64,000 nucleotides of DNA from Agreia pratensis (GTDB taxonomy: Bacteria; Actinomycetota; Actinomycetes; Actinomycetales; Microbacteriaceae): the NCBI RefSeq assembly GCF_900177685.1, contig NZ_FXAY01000008.1, forward strand, positions 62,001 through 126,000. The letters are read 5' to 3'. The notes under the pieces are model-generated. The model saw nothing but the letters and a program-made list of their open reading frames with translations. It searched no databases and was not told the DNA's origin. Shown here piece after piece: positions 8,045 through 16,883 of the stretch (position 1 is its first letter; the number at the start of each line of letters is the position of its first letter). Made by a program: the position numbers and the translations under genes.

Positions 8045-8347
8045 CTACGAATCGGTGGTTCGCTGAGCCCATGCATCGGCGATCTCGCCGAGATGGCGGG
8101 ATGCCTCGCTCAGCACGTCGGGGCGCGCCGAGTAGCGCAATTCACGACCGACCCGTTTCGACGACACCAGTCCGGCTGTGCCGAGGGCTGCGAGGTGCTT
8201 TGCGATCGCCTGTCTACTGACCGGCAGCGATTCGGCAAGGGCCGACGCCGAAAGCTCGGCACCCGCGATCCTGCCGAGAATCTGCCATCTCGTCGCCTCG
8301 CCGAGGGCAGAACACACCTGCCTCAGGTGTTCGAGATCGTGAGCCAC
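8045..8347 (-). CDS. ArsR-family winged-helix regulator
   Basis: A compact 100-residue helix-turn-helix protein with an ArsR-type DNA-binding core (ALGEATRWQILGRI, SASALAESLPVSRQAIAKHL, VSSKRVGRELRYSAR). It lacks the ELCVCDL metal site of ArsR/SmtB sensors and has no cysteine pair in the recognition helix, so it is probably not a classical metal sensor. The start is GTG with AGGAG eight bases upstream. Its target could be itself, the neighbouring DUF305 operon or a gene elsewhere. Confidence 0.88.
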   Translation of the reverse strand: MAHDLEHLRQVCSALGEATRWQILGRIAGAELSASALAESLPVSRQAIAKHLAALGTAGLVSSKRVGRELRYSARPDVLSEASRHLGEIADAWAQRTTDS

Positions 8348-8421
8348 AGAAATACTCCTTCGACGAGACCGGCAGCGGGCGTGGCCAGTCTAGGGCAACC
8401 TCACGGTTGCTGTGAGGAGGA

Positions 8422-9264
8422 TCAGTACCAGTTGACCGACTGCGAGTGCGACCAGGCCGCGCACGGAGTTCCGTAGCCGCGTTTGATGTAGTCCAGTCCC
8501 CAGGTCACCTGTGTCGTGGCGTTCGTCTCCCAATCAGAGCCGGCCGACGCCATCTTGCTCCCGGGAAGAGCTTGAGGGATCCCCGCCGCTCCGCTCGACG
8601 AGTTCTGGGCCTGGTAGTTCCATCCCGATTCCTTCGTCCAGAGCGAGACCAGGCACGAGAACTCATCGTCGCCCCACCCGTACTTCGACGCGGCGAGAGA
8701 CTGAGCGGTGGCCTTCGCGCCCGCGACCGTATTTCCGGCCGCAAGCGCTTCCGCGGCGGCGGCCTCCGCGGCAGCAGCGGCATCTGCTGCCGCCTGGTCT
8801 GCCTGGCTGGCCGCAGCCTGAACATTCGCCTTCGCCTCAGTTGCCTTCTTCATCAACGACAGCACCGTGTCTCTGTCGAGCTTCTGATACGAAGCCAGCG
8901 ACGCCACCGTCGTGGACAGCGGCGTGGTGTCGACCTTGTTCTGCACTGCCGCGATCACCTGGTTCGCGTCGTCGATGGTCGCCTTCGCCTTCTGGTCGGT
9001 CTGCGCCTTGGCAATGGTGGCGTAGACACCCAGCTGCTCATGCTGCAGACCGGTGCCGCTCGACAACTGCGCGGTCGCTGCCGCACGTTCGGCCGAGGCG
9101 GCGTTCGACTGAACAATGAAACCGGTGCCCACGAGCGAACCAGCGACGGCCACCACTGCTGTCGCGGCGAGGTATCGCTTTCGGGTGGTCTGTCGGCGGG
9201 TGTTGGCCAGCTCACGTCGGGTGGAGGCGGGTCGGGTCGAGTCGTTGTGTGGAGCCTGGTGCAT
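8422..9264 (-). CDS. Secreted lytic transglycosylase-like protein
   Basis: About 280 residues: a basic N-terminus with a signal/anchor helix (YLAATAVVAVAGSLVGTGFI), a long Ala-rich helical region likely to be a coiled coil (residues about 60-180, many A/Q/D), and a C-terminal lysozyme-fold domain typical of Microbacteriaceae (SLWTKESGWNYQAQNSSSG, AAGIPQALPGSKMASAG, WGLDYIKRGYG). The Glu in KESGW is the likely catalytic acid, so it probably cleaves or remodels peptidoglycan. An ATG 21 codons upstream (9327) is an alternative start; neither has a strong ribosome binding site. Confidence 0.78.
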   Translation of the reverse strand: MHQAPHNDSTRPASTRRELANTRRQTTRKRYLAATAVVAVAGSLVGTGFIVQSNAASAERAAATAQLSSGTGLQHEQLGVYATIAKAQTDQKAKATIDDANQVIAAVQNKVDTTPLSTTVASLASYQKLDRDTVLSLMKKATEAKANVQAAASQADQAAADAAAAAEAAAAEALAAGNTVAGAKATAQSLAASKYGWGDDEFSCLVSLWTKESGWNYQAQNSSSGAAGIPQALPGSKMASAGSDWETNATTQVTWGLDYIKRGYGTPCAAWSHSQSVNWY

Positions 9265-9588
9265 GTCGTCCAATGGATCTTCGACCGGCACGCCGAAAGC
9301 AAGCGCGCTCGTGGCAGATGCTCGCATCCCCCGTGGTTCTCTGTCTGTCCGGAGGGGACGAGGCCGTCATCGCAACCGGGTAAGCGGGGCGCGGCCTCGT
9401 GGCGTGACGAATCTTTGTCGGGTGCGCCCTCGGCCTTGTCGGCACGCGGGCGAAGCCGACAGTATGCGAAGCCGCCCTGAGATTTCACGGTTAAACCCCT
9501 GTGCGCTCCGTGCACGAGTTGGTGGACCTGGCCTGTTGCCGGAGCCGGCGGCATGGCATTGTGAGTGTGCAGAAGAAGGAGATCATCG
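9265..9588. other. Divergent intergenic region with a long-armed hairpin
   Basis: This 324-base stretch separates the transglycosylase-like gene (minus) from the small acidic protein gene (plus). It holds an inverted repeat with perfect 9-base arms, ACGAGGCCG (9358-9366) and CGGCCTCGT (9392-9400), around a 25-base loop. It could fold in the leader of the minus-strand mRNA. A CATACT -10-like element sits upstream on the minus strand. I could not match it to the c-di-AMP (ydaO) riboswitch often found before actinobacterial cell-wall hydrolases. Confidence 0.4.
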
Positions 9589-9780
9589 ATGTCACAGAAC
9601 GAATCCGCGGCGCGTCCCGGCGCCGACGAGGAGTATCCCGACGCGGCCGGCTATCCGGACGGCACGGGCACCCTCGACGAAGGCACATCAGCCTCCACAT
9701 CCGCAGATCGGGTCGAGGACGCCGAAGGAGTCGAGCTCGAGCAGTTCTCGATGACCGATGAGGAAGACCTCGAAAACTAG
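9589..9780 (+). CDS. Small acidic protein of unknown function
   Basis: A 63-residue, strongly acidic protein rich in Glu, Asp, Ser, Thr and Gly (ending EQFSMTDEEDLEN), with no membrane segment or recognised domain; probably disordered. AAGGAG lies eight bases before the ATG, a good ribosome binding site, which supports real translation. It ends nine bases before the ligase gene, so the two may be co-transcribed. Function unknown. Confidence 0.65.
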   Translation: MSQNESAARPGADEEYPDAAGYPDGTGTLDEGTSASTSADRVEDAEGVELEQFSMTDEEDLEN

Positions 9781-9789
9781 CTCATCAGC

Positions 9790-10839
9790 ATGGCGAATTC
9801 ACACGTCCTTGTACCCGTTCCGATGCTCGCGAAGGCTGTCGCCGCTCTTCCCGATGCGCACAGTGTGGCGGGCGGACTCGGCTTCGAACCCAAATGGGAT
9901 GGCTTTCGCGGAATCGTCTCGTACGACGGCGAGTCCGTCGAGATCACCAGCCGCGGAGCGAAACCTCTCACCCGGTATTTTCCCGAACTCGTCGAGGCCT
10001 TCCTATCTCAACTGGGAGAGCCATGCGTCATCGACGGTGAGATCGTGGTGCGACAGGGATCACCCGGCCAGGAACGACTCGACTGGGACGCGCTGTCGCA
10101 ACGCATCCACCCGGCCGCCAGTCGCATCCAGAGCCTGTCGCACGAGACACCCGCGGACTTCATCGCATTCGATCTGATCGACCGCGGCGGAGCGTCGTTG
10201 ATGCCGAAGCCGTTCATCGAGCGACGCAGGTCGCTCGAGGAGCTGCTCGACAACGCCGCCCCACCGATTCATCTCAGCCAGCTCACTCAGGACGTCGACC
10301 TCGCGCGACGCTGGCTCGTCGAATTCGAGGGTGCCGGGCTCGATGGTGTCATCGCCAAGCCCCTGGCGTCCTCGTATGCCCCGGGCAAGCGCGTGATGCT
10401 CAAGGTGAAGCATCACCGCACCGCCGACGTGATCGTGATCGGCTATCGCGTGCACGCCAGCGGCGAGGGTGTGGGGTCTCTGCTCCTTGGGCTGTACGAC
10501 GATGGAGAACTCCGGAGCGTAGGCGGCGCAGCCGCGTTTACCGCGTCGCGACGCCTCGAGCTCGTGGCCGAGCTCGACCACGCTGTGATGCGCACTGCCG
10601 ACGGTACCGTCGTCACGGGTGAGGGCGAACGCAGCCGCTTCTCGTCGGGCAAGGGTGTGTCGTATGTGCGGTTGGAGCCCACGCTTGTCGCCGAGGTGCG
10701 CTACGACCAGATGGAAGGCCCGAGGTTCCGCCATAGCGTGCAGTTCGAGCGCTGGCGGCCCGATCGGAACGCCAGCTCGTGCACGTTCGACCAGCTCGAG
10801 ACTCCCGTGGCCTACGACCTCGGAGATGTGCTCGCGTAG
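9790..10839 (+). CDS. ligC: ATP-dependent DNA ligase, LigC type
   Basis: 349 residues. The adenylation motif EPKWDGFRG (Lys35 is the AMP-accepting residue), DGEIVV (motif III), FDLI, DGVIAKPL (motif IV) and MLKVKHHRTADVIVIGYR (motif V) appear in order, followed by an OB-fold domain. Size and lack of polymerase or nuclease domains match mycobacterial-type LigC, a backup ligase in end joining and excision repair. The gene is convergent with a stand-alone LigD-type polymerase gene, a pairing that supports cooperation in repair. It probably shares a transcript with the small acidic protein gene. Confidence 0.92.
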   Translation: MANSHVLVPVPMLAKAVAALPDAHSVAGGLGFEPKWDGFRGIVSYDGESVEITSRGAKPLTRYFPELVEAFLSQLGEPCVIDGEIVVRQGSPGQERLDWDALSQRIHPAASRIQSLSHETPADFIAFDLIDRGGASLMPKPFIERRRSLEELLDNAAPPIHLSQLTQDVDLARRWLVEFEGAGLDGVIAKPLASSYAPGKRVMLKVKHHRTADVIVIGYRVHASGEGVGSLLLGLYDDGELRSVGGAAAFTASRRLELVAELDHAVMRTADGTVVTGEGERSRFSSGKGVSYVRLEPTLVAEVRYDQMEGPRFRHSVQFERWRPDRNASSCTFDQLETPVAYDLGDVLA

Positions 10840-10871
10840 CGGCGACGGCGGAGCGTGAAGGTGAAGACCCG

Positions 10872-11894
10872 TCAGGGCTGCTTCTTGGCCCGGCTAGGCT
10901 GCACCCGCGGGGGCTCCCCCGGCATCTTGGGGTAGTCGGGAGGAAAGGGCAGCTCACCCAGGCCGTTCTCGGCGTCGCGCGCCCACCACTCGAGAAGCAG
11001 ATCGATCGATCCCGGCGACGCGTGCATCGTCCTCCACGGATCTCCTATGGCCGACAGCCTCTCCGGCACCGTCAGAATCGTGAAGGCCGACGGATCCGCG
11101 CCATCGAGCTCGCCCCACTCGATCGGGCACGAGACGGGAGCGTGGCCGAGCGCTCGCGGACTGTAGGCACCGGCCATCGTGCGATCGCGGTTGGCTTGGT
11201 TGTAGTCGACGAAGATACGCTCACCGCGCTCCTCTTTCCACCAGTTCGTGGTGACCTCGCGCGGCATCCGACGTTCGAGTTCGCGAGCCGCAGCGATCAC
11301 CGCGTGTCTGACGTCGAGAAACTCGTGATCGGGTCGGATGGGCGCGAAGACGTGCAGCCCGCGATTTCCCGAGGTCTTGATGAAGGCATCCAGACCCGCC
11401 TCGGCGAGCACAGCCCGAAGCTCGTGCGCCACGGGTTTCGCATCGTCGAAGTCGGTGCCCGGCTGCGGGTCGAGATCGATGCGAAGCTGGTCGGGGAAGT
11501 CGCTCGACGAGGCGCGCGAGGCCCAGGGGTGGAACACGATGGTATTCATCTGTGCCGCCCAGACTGCGGCTGCCGGCTCGTCGAGCACCAGTTGCGGGTG
11601 CTTTCGTCCGCTCGGGTAGACCACCATCTCGCTGCGCACATAGTCGGGCGCACCCTTCGGCGGATTCTTCGAGAAGAACTGCTCACCCTCGATGCCCCCG
11701 GAGAATCGCTGCAGCGACACCGGCCGATCGCCGTTCGCGGTGATGAACGGCTCACCTACGGCGACGAGATAGTGTGCGAGATCGAGCTTCGTGATGCCCG
11801 GCTCAGGCCAGAGCACACGAGACGGGCTCGATAGACGAACCTCGCGGTCGCCGTGGGGGCCGGGAACACTGATGCTTGCCGCTTCGCTCGCCAT
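10872..11894 (-). CDS. LigD-type polymerase/primase domain protein (PolDom, PrimC-like)
   Basis: 340 residues forming a single archaeo-eukaryotic primase-type polymerase domain: metal-binding RIDLDP (Asp140, Asp142), SGNRGLHVF (nucleotide binding) and FVDYNQANRDRTM are all present. Such proteins add ribonucleotides or fill short gaps at breaks, normally with a ligase. The ligase here is the convergent LigC homologue 32 bases away. No Ku gene is visible in the window. TAGCCT at 11902-11907 lies seven bases before the ATG and no Shine-Dalgarno sequence is present, so the mRNA is probably leaderless. Confidence 0.9.
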   Translation of the reverse strand: MASEAASISVPGPHGDREVRLSSPSRVLWPEPGITKLDLAHYLVAVGEPFITANGDRPVSLQRFSGGIEGEQFFSKNPPKGAPDYVRSEMVVYPSGRKHPQLVLDEPAAAVWAAQMNTIVFHPWASRASSSDFPDQLRIDLDPQPGTDFDDAKPVAHELRAVLAEAGLDAFIKTSGNRGLHVFAPIRPDHEFLDVRHAVIAAARELERRMPREVTTNWWKEERGERIFVDYNQANRDRTMAGAYSPRALGHAPVSCPIEWGELDGADPSAFTILTVPERLSAIGDPWRTMHASPGSIDLLLEWWARDAENGLGELPFPPDYPKMPGEPPRVQPSRAKKQP

Positions 11895-11917
11895 AGGGGG
11901 AAGGCTACTCGCGCGAA

Positions 11918-11951
11918 AGAGGCGGCGTCACCCTCGTGACGTCGCCCCTCT
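11918..11951 (-). terminator. Terminator-like hairpin after the betaine transporter operon
   Basis: GCGTCAC (11925-11931) pairs with GTGACGT (11936-11942) around a 4-base loop, with imperfect extension to AGAGG/CCTCT at the base; on the minus strand it is followed by a short T run (CTCTTTCG). It separates proX from the repair polymerase gene downstream. Confidence 0.5.
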
Positions 11952-11965
11952 CATCGTGCTGTGTG

Positions 11966-12868
11966 CTACTCGGCTGTCAGCGAGTCGACGTACTCGCGGT
12001 TCTCGGAGATCCACTTCTCGACGACAGGTTCGAAGTCCTGGCCCTTGTAGTCGACGAACATGGCCTTTTCGAGCGAGTACAGCTGCTCGAGGTCCATCTT
12101 GTAGTTGCCGATCCACTTCGCGGCCTGCGGGAACTCCTTCGCGAAGTCCGTCTTGGCGAACGCGTGCAGGCTCTCGACCGAGTCGAGGGTGCCTTCGGGG
12201 TCTTCGAGGGTCTTGATCGGCAGATCGGAGTATGCCCAGTGCGGCTCCCACAGGGTGACGACGATGTTCTCGCCCTTGTCTGTCGCACCCTTGAGCTCGG
12301 TCAGCATCGCCGCCGTCGAACTCGTCACGTAGTCCATGTCCTCGAGACCGTAGGTGGGAATGACCCGCTCGGTCGTCGCCTTCGTGAGGCCGGCGCCAGG
12401 TTCGATCCCGACGATGCGGTTGTCGAATTTGTCGGCATTGTCGGCGAGCTCTGCGAGCGAGTCGATGGGAGCGTCCTTATTGACCGCGATGGTCAGCTTC
12501 GACTCGTTGTTCCAGGCGCCGATGTCGACGATGTCGTCGCCGTACTCGTCGAGGTACGACGCGTGCGTGTCGGGCAGCCAGACGTCGAGGGTGAGGTCGT
12601 AGTCGCCGGTCGACAGACCGGAGAACACCGGTGCCACGTCGGCGTATTCGAGTTCGACGTCGTAGCCCTTCTCGTCGAGGATCGCCTTCCAGAGTTCTGA
12701 TGCGGCGATGCCCTCGTCCCAACCGTTGAATACGGCGAGGCTGAGCTCCTTCTTGTCGTCGTTGCCGTCTCCTACCGTCTCGGCCTCGACGGCCGCGCAG
12801 CCTCCGAACGCGAGGACCCCGGCGGTCGAGAGGGCGAGCAGAGACATGATGCGAGTGCTGTTCTTCAT
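11966..12868 (-). CDS. proX: Glycine betaine/choline ABC transporter, substrate-binding lipoprotein (OpuAC family)
   Basis: 300 residues. A signal peptide ends LAFGGC, so Cys24 is probably lipid-modified, although Phe at -3 is unusual for a lipobox. The mature protein is an OpuAC-type binding protein with Trp residues suited to a quaternary-ammonium aromatic box (FNGWDEG, DVWLPDTH, WEPHWAYS). It should deliver glycine betaine, proline betaine or choline to the ProW/ProV importer encoded upstream on the same strand. AGGA lies about seven bases before the ATG. As third gene of the operon it is followed by a hairpin at 11918-11951. Confidence 0.92.
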   Translation of the reverse strand: MKNSTRIMSLLALSTAGVLAFGGCAAVEAETVGDGNDDKKELSLAVFNGWDEGIAASELWKAILDEKGYDVELEYADVAPVFSGLSTGDYDLTLDVWLPDTHASYLDEYGDDIVDIGAWNNESKLTIAVNKDAPIDSLAELADNADKFDNRIVGIEPGAGLTKATTERVIPTYGLEDMDYVTSSTAAMLTELKGATDKGENIVVTLWEPHWAYSDLPIKTLEDPEGTLDSVESLHAFAKTDFAKEFPQAAKWIGNYKMDLEQLYSLEKAMFVDYKGQDFEPVVEKWISENREYVDSLTAE

Positions 12869-12939
12869 GGGTATTCCTGTTCTGGGCGACCGGATGGGCC
12901 ACCCGTCGATAGAGAAAAAGATGTCAGAGCCGCCGCCGG

Positions 12940-13884
12940 TCAGACGAGGGCCGGCTCTGCCCGCTCCGGCGCCGGCTCCGCGGCGCTCTCCGGGGCCGAC
13001 GATGCGGCCGACGCGCGACGTCGTGCGGCACGTGCCCCCAGCATCCGGCCGAAAACGGTGTCGCCGTCGCCCAGAGCGGCGGTCAGTCGATCGAGGAAGA
13101 TCGCGAGGATGACCACGGAGAGGCCTGCCTCGAAGCCGAGTGCGACGTCGATGCGGTTGAGGCTCAGCACCACCTGGGCACCGAGGCCTCCGGCGCCGAC
13201 CATTCCGGCGATGACGACCATCGAGAGCGAGAGCATGATCACCTGGTTGACACCGGCCATGATCGTGGGGCGGGCGAGTGGCAGTTGGATCTGCCGGAGG
13301 ATGCGCCACCGCGAGGCGCCGAAGGCCTGGCCGGCCTCGACGATCTCCTTGTCGACGCCGCGGATGCCCAGCTCGGTCAGCCTGACGCCCGGGGCGAGAG
13401 CAAAGATGACCGTCGCCACGATTCCCGGAACGACGCCGACGCGGAAGAGGATGAGCGCCGGAATCAGGTAGACGAAGGCGGGCATCGTCTGCATGAAGTC
13501 GAGAATCGGTCGGATGATCCGAGACGCGATGGACGAGGTGGCCGCCCAGATACCCAGAGGGATGCTCACGACGATCGCGAGCACGCTTGCCACGAGAACG
13601 AGCGCGAGCGTATCCATCGCGTTCTCCCACTGATCGACGCTCACGATCACGAAGAGGCCTACGGCGGTGCCGAGCGCGAACTTCCAGCCTCGGGCGAGGT
13701 ACCCGAGAACAGCGGCGATCACGATCACGATCCAGAAAGGCGGCGACGCGAGCAACAGGTCGACGACGTCGTACGCGGCGAGGAAGATGGCGCGAATGAC
13801 GTCGAAGACGCCACCGAACGTGTCGGTGACGAACGAGATGAACCCGGCGACCCAGGTTCCTAAGTCGAGGCGGAAGTCGGTCAT
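12940..13884 (-). CDS. proW: Glycine betaine ABC transporter permease
   Basis: 314 residues with a hydrophobic N-terminal half and a BPD_transp_1 domain: VSIPLGIWAA, MQTMPAFVYLIPALILF and the coupling EAA-type loop (IVEAGQAFGASRWRILRQIQLPLARPTI region). It ends in a charged Ala/Glu/Arg tail. The start overlaps the stop of the ATPase gene by four bases (ATGA), indicating translational coupling, and the binding-protein gene follows 71 bases later. The unit forms the membrane channel of the osmoprotectant importer. Confidence 0.92.
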   Translation of the reverse strand: MTDFRLDLGTWVAGFISFVTDTFGGVFDVIRAIFLAAYDVVDLLLASPPFWIVIVIAAVLGYLARGWKFALGTAVGLFVIVSVDQWENAMDTLALVLVASVLAIVVSIPLGIWAATSSIASRIIRPILDFMQTMPAFVYLIPALILFRVGVVPGIVATVIFALAPGVRLTELGIRGVDKEIVEAGQAFGASRWRILRQIQLPLARPTIMAGVNQVIMLSLSMVVIAGMVGAGGLGAQVVLSLNRIDVALGFEAGLSVVILAIFLDRLTAALGDGDTVFGRMLGARAARRRASAASSAPESAAEPAPERAEPALV

Positions 13885-15170
13885 CGCGCTACTCCTTCCG
13901 TCGTCGACTCGCGAAGAGTCTCGGCGATGACCTCGAGAGTGAGGGTCGTCGGCGGAAGCTGCACCGGCAGATCTCCCGTGTTGGTCGATACGTTGCCGAG
14001 TGCGGCAAGCAGGGTGACACGGGGAATGACGCCGACCAGTCGTCCGTCATCGCCGACAACAGCGATCGGGAGGTCGCTGCCCACCGATGGTTCGACCAGA
14101 TCGACGAGATGCGCGTCGGTGGGAACGACGGTGGCCTCATGACGAAGGATCGCCTCGAGGTCGTTCTGATTGGACTTGACCTGACGAAGCACATCGCGAT
14201 CGCGTACGACGCCGGCGAGGCTGCGGTCGCGTCGGGTGACGAAGACCGCTGATGTCTGGAGGTCGCGCATGATCCGCAGGGCCGCGCGTGGTCCGGCAGA
14301 CAACGGGATGACGGCCTTCGCCTGTTCCATCACGCTCGAGGCGGTGAGCACGCGTGCTCGGTCGACATCCTGCACGAACTGCGCGACGTAGTCGTTCGCG
14401 GGGTCGGTGAGGATCTCCTCCGGAGTGCCGATCTGCACGATTCGCCCGTCGCGCATGACGGCGATCCTGTCGCCCAGGAACATGGCCTCATTGAGATCGT
14501 GGGTGATGAACACGATGGTCTTGCCGAGCTTCTGCTGCAACTCGATGAGCTGCTCCTGCATCTCGCGTCGGATCAGGGGGTCGAGGGCCGAGAAGGCTTC
14601 GTCCATCAGAAGGACGTCGGTGTCGGCGGCCAGCGCGCGGGCGAGGCCGACGCGCTGCTGCATTCCTCCCGAGAGCTCTCCGGGCAGGGAGTCGGCCCAT
14701 CCATCGAGGCCGACGGTCATGACCATGTCGCGAGCCCGCTGTGTGCGCTCTGCTTTGGACACGCCCTGGATCTCGAGTCCGTAGGCGATGTTGTCGACGA
14801 CGGAGCGATGCGGAAGCAACGCGAAATGCTGGAACACCATCGAGACCTTCTGGCGACGAACCTCGCGCAGTTTGGCTTTGGGTACGCCGGTTATCGGAGA
14901 CCCGCCGATGGTCACGCTGCCGCTAGTGGCGTCGAGCAATCCATTGAGCATACGGATGAGCGTCGACTTGCCTGAGCCTGAGAGGCCCATGACCACGAAG
15001 ATCTCGCCGGGCTGTACGTCGAAGGACGCGTCGATGACGGCGGCCGTTCCGAGCGATGACAGCTCCGCTCTGGTGCTGCCGGCTTTCAACTTGTCGACGA
15101 TGTCGGTTGATCGGCGACCGAATGCCTTGTAGAGGTGTTCGGCCTTCAATGCCGGGGTTGTCAATGTCAC
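13881..15170 (-). CDS. proV: Glycine betaine ABC transporter ATPase with CBS domains
   Basis: About 429 residues: Walker A GLSGSGKS (62-69), signature LSGGMQQR, Walker B VLLMDEAFSALD and H-loop FITHDLNEAM, followed by two CBS domains (about 285-400). In OpuA the CBS pair senses ionic strength and switches transport on under osmotic stress. The GTG at 15170 is preferred because GGAG lies nine bases upstream and the product starts MTLTTPALKAEHLYKAF; the frame is also open from GTG 15188 and ATG 15185. First gene of the proV-proW-proX operon. Confidence 0.92.
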   Translation of the reverse strand: MTLTTPALKAEHLYKAFGRRSTDIVDKLKAGSTRAELSSLGTAAVIDASFDVQPGEIFVVMGLSGSGKSTLIRMLNGLLDATSGSVTIGGSPITGVPKAKLREVRRQKVSMVFQHFALLPHRSVVDNIAYGLEIQGVSKAERTQRARDMVMTVGLDGWADSLPGELSGGMQQRVGLARALAADTDVLLMDEAFSALDPLIRREMQEQLIELQQKLGKTIVFITHDLNEAMFLGDRIAVMRDGRIVQIGTPEEILTDPANDYVAQFVQDVDRARVLTASSVMEQAKAVIPLSAGPRAALRIMRDLQTSAVFVTRRDRSLAGVVRDRDVLRQVKSNQNDLEAILRHEATVVPTDAHLVDLVEPSVGSDLPIAVVGDDGRLVGVIPRVTLLAALGNVSTNTGDLPVQLPPTTLTLEVIAETLRESTTEGVAR

Positions 15171-15544
15171 GTGAGGAATCTCCATCACGACCGGCGGCGC
15201 TCTCGACTGTTAAAGGCGGTCGCCAGACGTGTTCCGTACTCGCAGACGGGTTGCCGTGATCGCTCTCGACGCATCGCTCTGCGCGGGCGGAAGCCATCAT
15301 GAGATCGCTTCGTCACGGTTTACCGTACGAACCCGCGGCAATGAGGCCTGCGGGTGCGCGTCTTGGGGGTGATTGGCCAATGGACCGGGCACAACCGTAA
15401 CAGCTATTGAAGGCGGAGTGGAGCAAATGTCACCCTCGAACGGGGGTAATCCGAGCGATATGACACGAAGGATGCGGCACGATCCGCTAGATGGCGGCGA
15501 TCACAGACGATGCCGATTCGTTACCTTCGAGTAACGTGAGGTCA
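15171..15544. promoter_or_regulatory. Divergent control region of the betaine operon, with palindromes
   Basis: 374 bases without a gene. It holds ACGGT-TT-ACCGT (15315-15326) and the perfect 10-base palindrome ATTGGCCAAT (15372-15381), both 145-210 bases upstream of proV and possible operators. On the other side CGTTAC/GTAACG form a small dyad at 15529 and the -10 element TAACGT (15532-15537) serves the DUF4190 gene. I could not assign a clear -35/-10 pair for proV. Confidence 0.45.
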
Positions 15545-15799
15545 ATGGACACCTACCCCGAAAATCCGCGCACGAACGTGCTTTCCATCGTCACCCTCGT
15601 GACGAGCATCCTCGGCTTCGCCATTGTGCCGGTCGTTCTCGGGCACATCTCCCTCAGGCAGATCAGCCGTACACGGGAGCAGGGTCGTGTCATGGCGATC
15701 ATCGGGCTCGTCATCGGATACCTGACCCTGCTCGGATATCTCATCGCGATCACGGTGACCATTGCCATCTTCGTCAGTCGCGGAATGTTAGGCGGCTGA
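15545..15799 (+). CDS. DUF4190-type small membrane protein
   Basis: 84 residues with two transmembrane helices separated by the conserved polar turn [19 protein letters not shown], the DUF4190 signature (a glycine/serine-rich or charged loop between helices, common in actinobacteria). Function unknown. ATG 15545 is favoured: TAACGT lies seven bases upstream (leaderless layout) and GAGG also lies close. An upstream in-frame ATG at 15491 adds 18 residues without family character. Confidence 0.75.
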   Translation: MDTYPENPRTNVLSIVTLVTSILGFAIVPVVLGHISLRQISRTREQGRVMAIIGLVIGYLTLLGYLIAITVTIAIFVSRGMLGG

Positions 15800-15869
15800 G
15801 CACCGTTGTCCTCACAGGATGGCTAGCTCCGAGCGCCATCCGAGCACTCGAAACGAAAGCCGTCTGACC

Positions 15870-16868
15870 ATGTCGATTCCGCTGTCCATTCTCGATCTCG
15901 CCCCCATCGCGCCCGGCCAGACCGCACGCGAGAGCTTCGAGGGCAGTGTCGCCCTCGCCCAAGCCGCCGAACGGTCCGGATATCGTCGGGTCTGGTACGC
16001 CGAACACCACAACATGGCCAGCATCGCGTCGTCAGCGACGAGTGTTCTCATCGGTTACGTCGCGGCGCACACGTCCTCGATCAGACTCGGGTCCGGAGGC
16101 GTGATGCTTCCGAACCACTCCCCCTTGACGATCGCGGAGCAGTTCGGCACCCTCGAGACCCTCTTCCCGGGGCGCATCGACCTCGGCCTGGGGCGCGCGC
16201 CTGGAAGCGACCAGAACACGATGCGCGCACTCCGCCGCGACCCCATGTCGGCGGATTCCTTTCCGCAAGACGTCGTGGAGCTCCAGGGTTTTCTGAGTGG
16301 CGAGTCGCGCATTCCCGGCGTGGAGGCCGTGCCCCGTGCCCGCGGCATCGTGCCGCTCTACATACTCGGTTCGTCCCTCTTCGGAGCGCAGCTCGCGGCA
16401 CAACTCGGGCTGCCATACGCGTTCGCGTCGCACTTCGCGCCGGATGCGCTGCACGAGGCCGTCGCGGCATATCGTGGCGGATTCCGGCCTTCGGAGCAGC
16501 TCGCCACACCGCACGTGATCGCCGGAGTCAATGTCGTGGCATCCGATGATCACGACGATGCGGTCGAACAGGCGGCCACCACACGGCGCACCCGCGTGCG
16601 CGGAATGATCTCGCGCGGCCCCGCGACTCCCGATTACAGCGACGCGCAGATCGACGAGTTCCTCACAACGCCGAACGGCCGCCAGCTCGCGTCGATGATG
16701 ACCTACTCTGCCGTGGGCACCCCCTCCGAGGTACGCGACTATCTCGAGGACTTCGCCAACCATGCGCAGGCCGACGAGCTGATCATCGCCCACCAGTCCC
16801 CCGACCTGACCGGACGACTTCGCTCGGTCGAACTCACGGCCGATGCGATGAACGGTGTGTCCGTCTAG
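15870..16868 (+). CDS. LLM-class flavin-dependent oxidoreductase (luciferase-like)
   Basis: 332 residues of the bacterial luciferase-like TIM-barrel family: [13 protein letters not shown] at the N-terminus, [19 protein letters not shown] and [17 protein letters not shown] are typical of the MsnO8 subfamily. Such enzymes use FMN or F420 to oxidise small organic substrates; the actual substrate is not predictable. The ATG at 15870 was chosen since homologues begin with this SILDL motif; 17 upstream codons are also open. It stands alone and converges on a secreted protein gene. Confidence 0.9.
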   Translation: MSIPLSILDLAPIAPGQTARESFEGSVALAQAAERSGYRRVWYAEHHNMASIASSATSVLIGYVAAHTSSIRLGSGGVMLPNHSPLTIAEQFGTLETLFPGRIDLGLGRAPGSDQNTMRALRRDPMSADSFPQDVVELQGFLSGESRIPGVEAVPRARGIVPLYILGSSLFGAQLAAQLGLPYAFASHFAPDALHEAVAAYRGGFRPSEQLATPHVIAGVNVVASDDHDDAVEQAATTRRTRVRGMISRGPATPDYSDAQIDEFLTTPNGRQLASMMTYSAVGTPSEVRDYLEDFANHAQADELIIAHQSPDLTGRLRSVELTADAMNGVSV

Positions 16869-16883
16869 CGGCCGCGCCGACGG

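Noticed and set aside
9330-9490. c-di-AMP (ydaO) riboswitch before the transglycosylase-like gene
   Set aside because: Only a hairpin is visible; the conserved ydaO sequence blocks could not be found on the minus strand.
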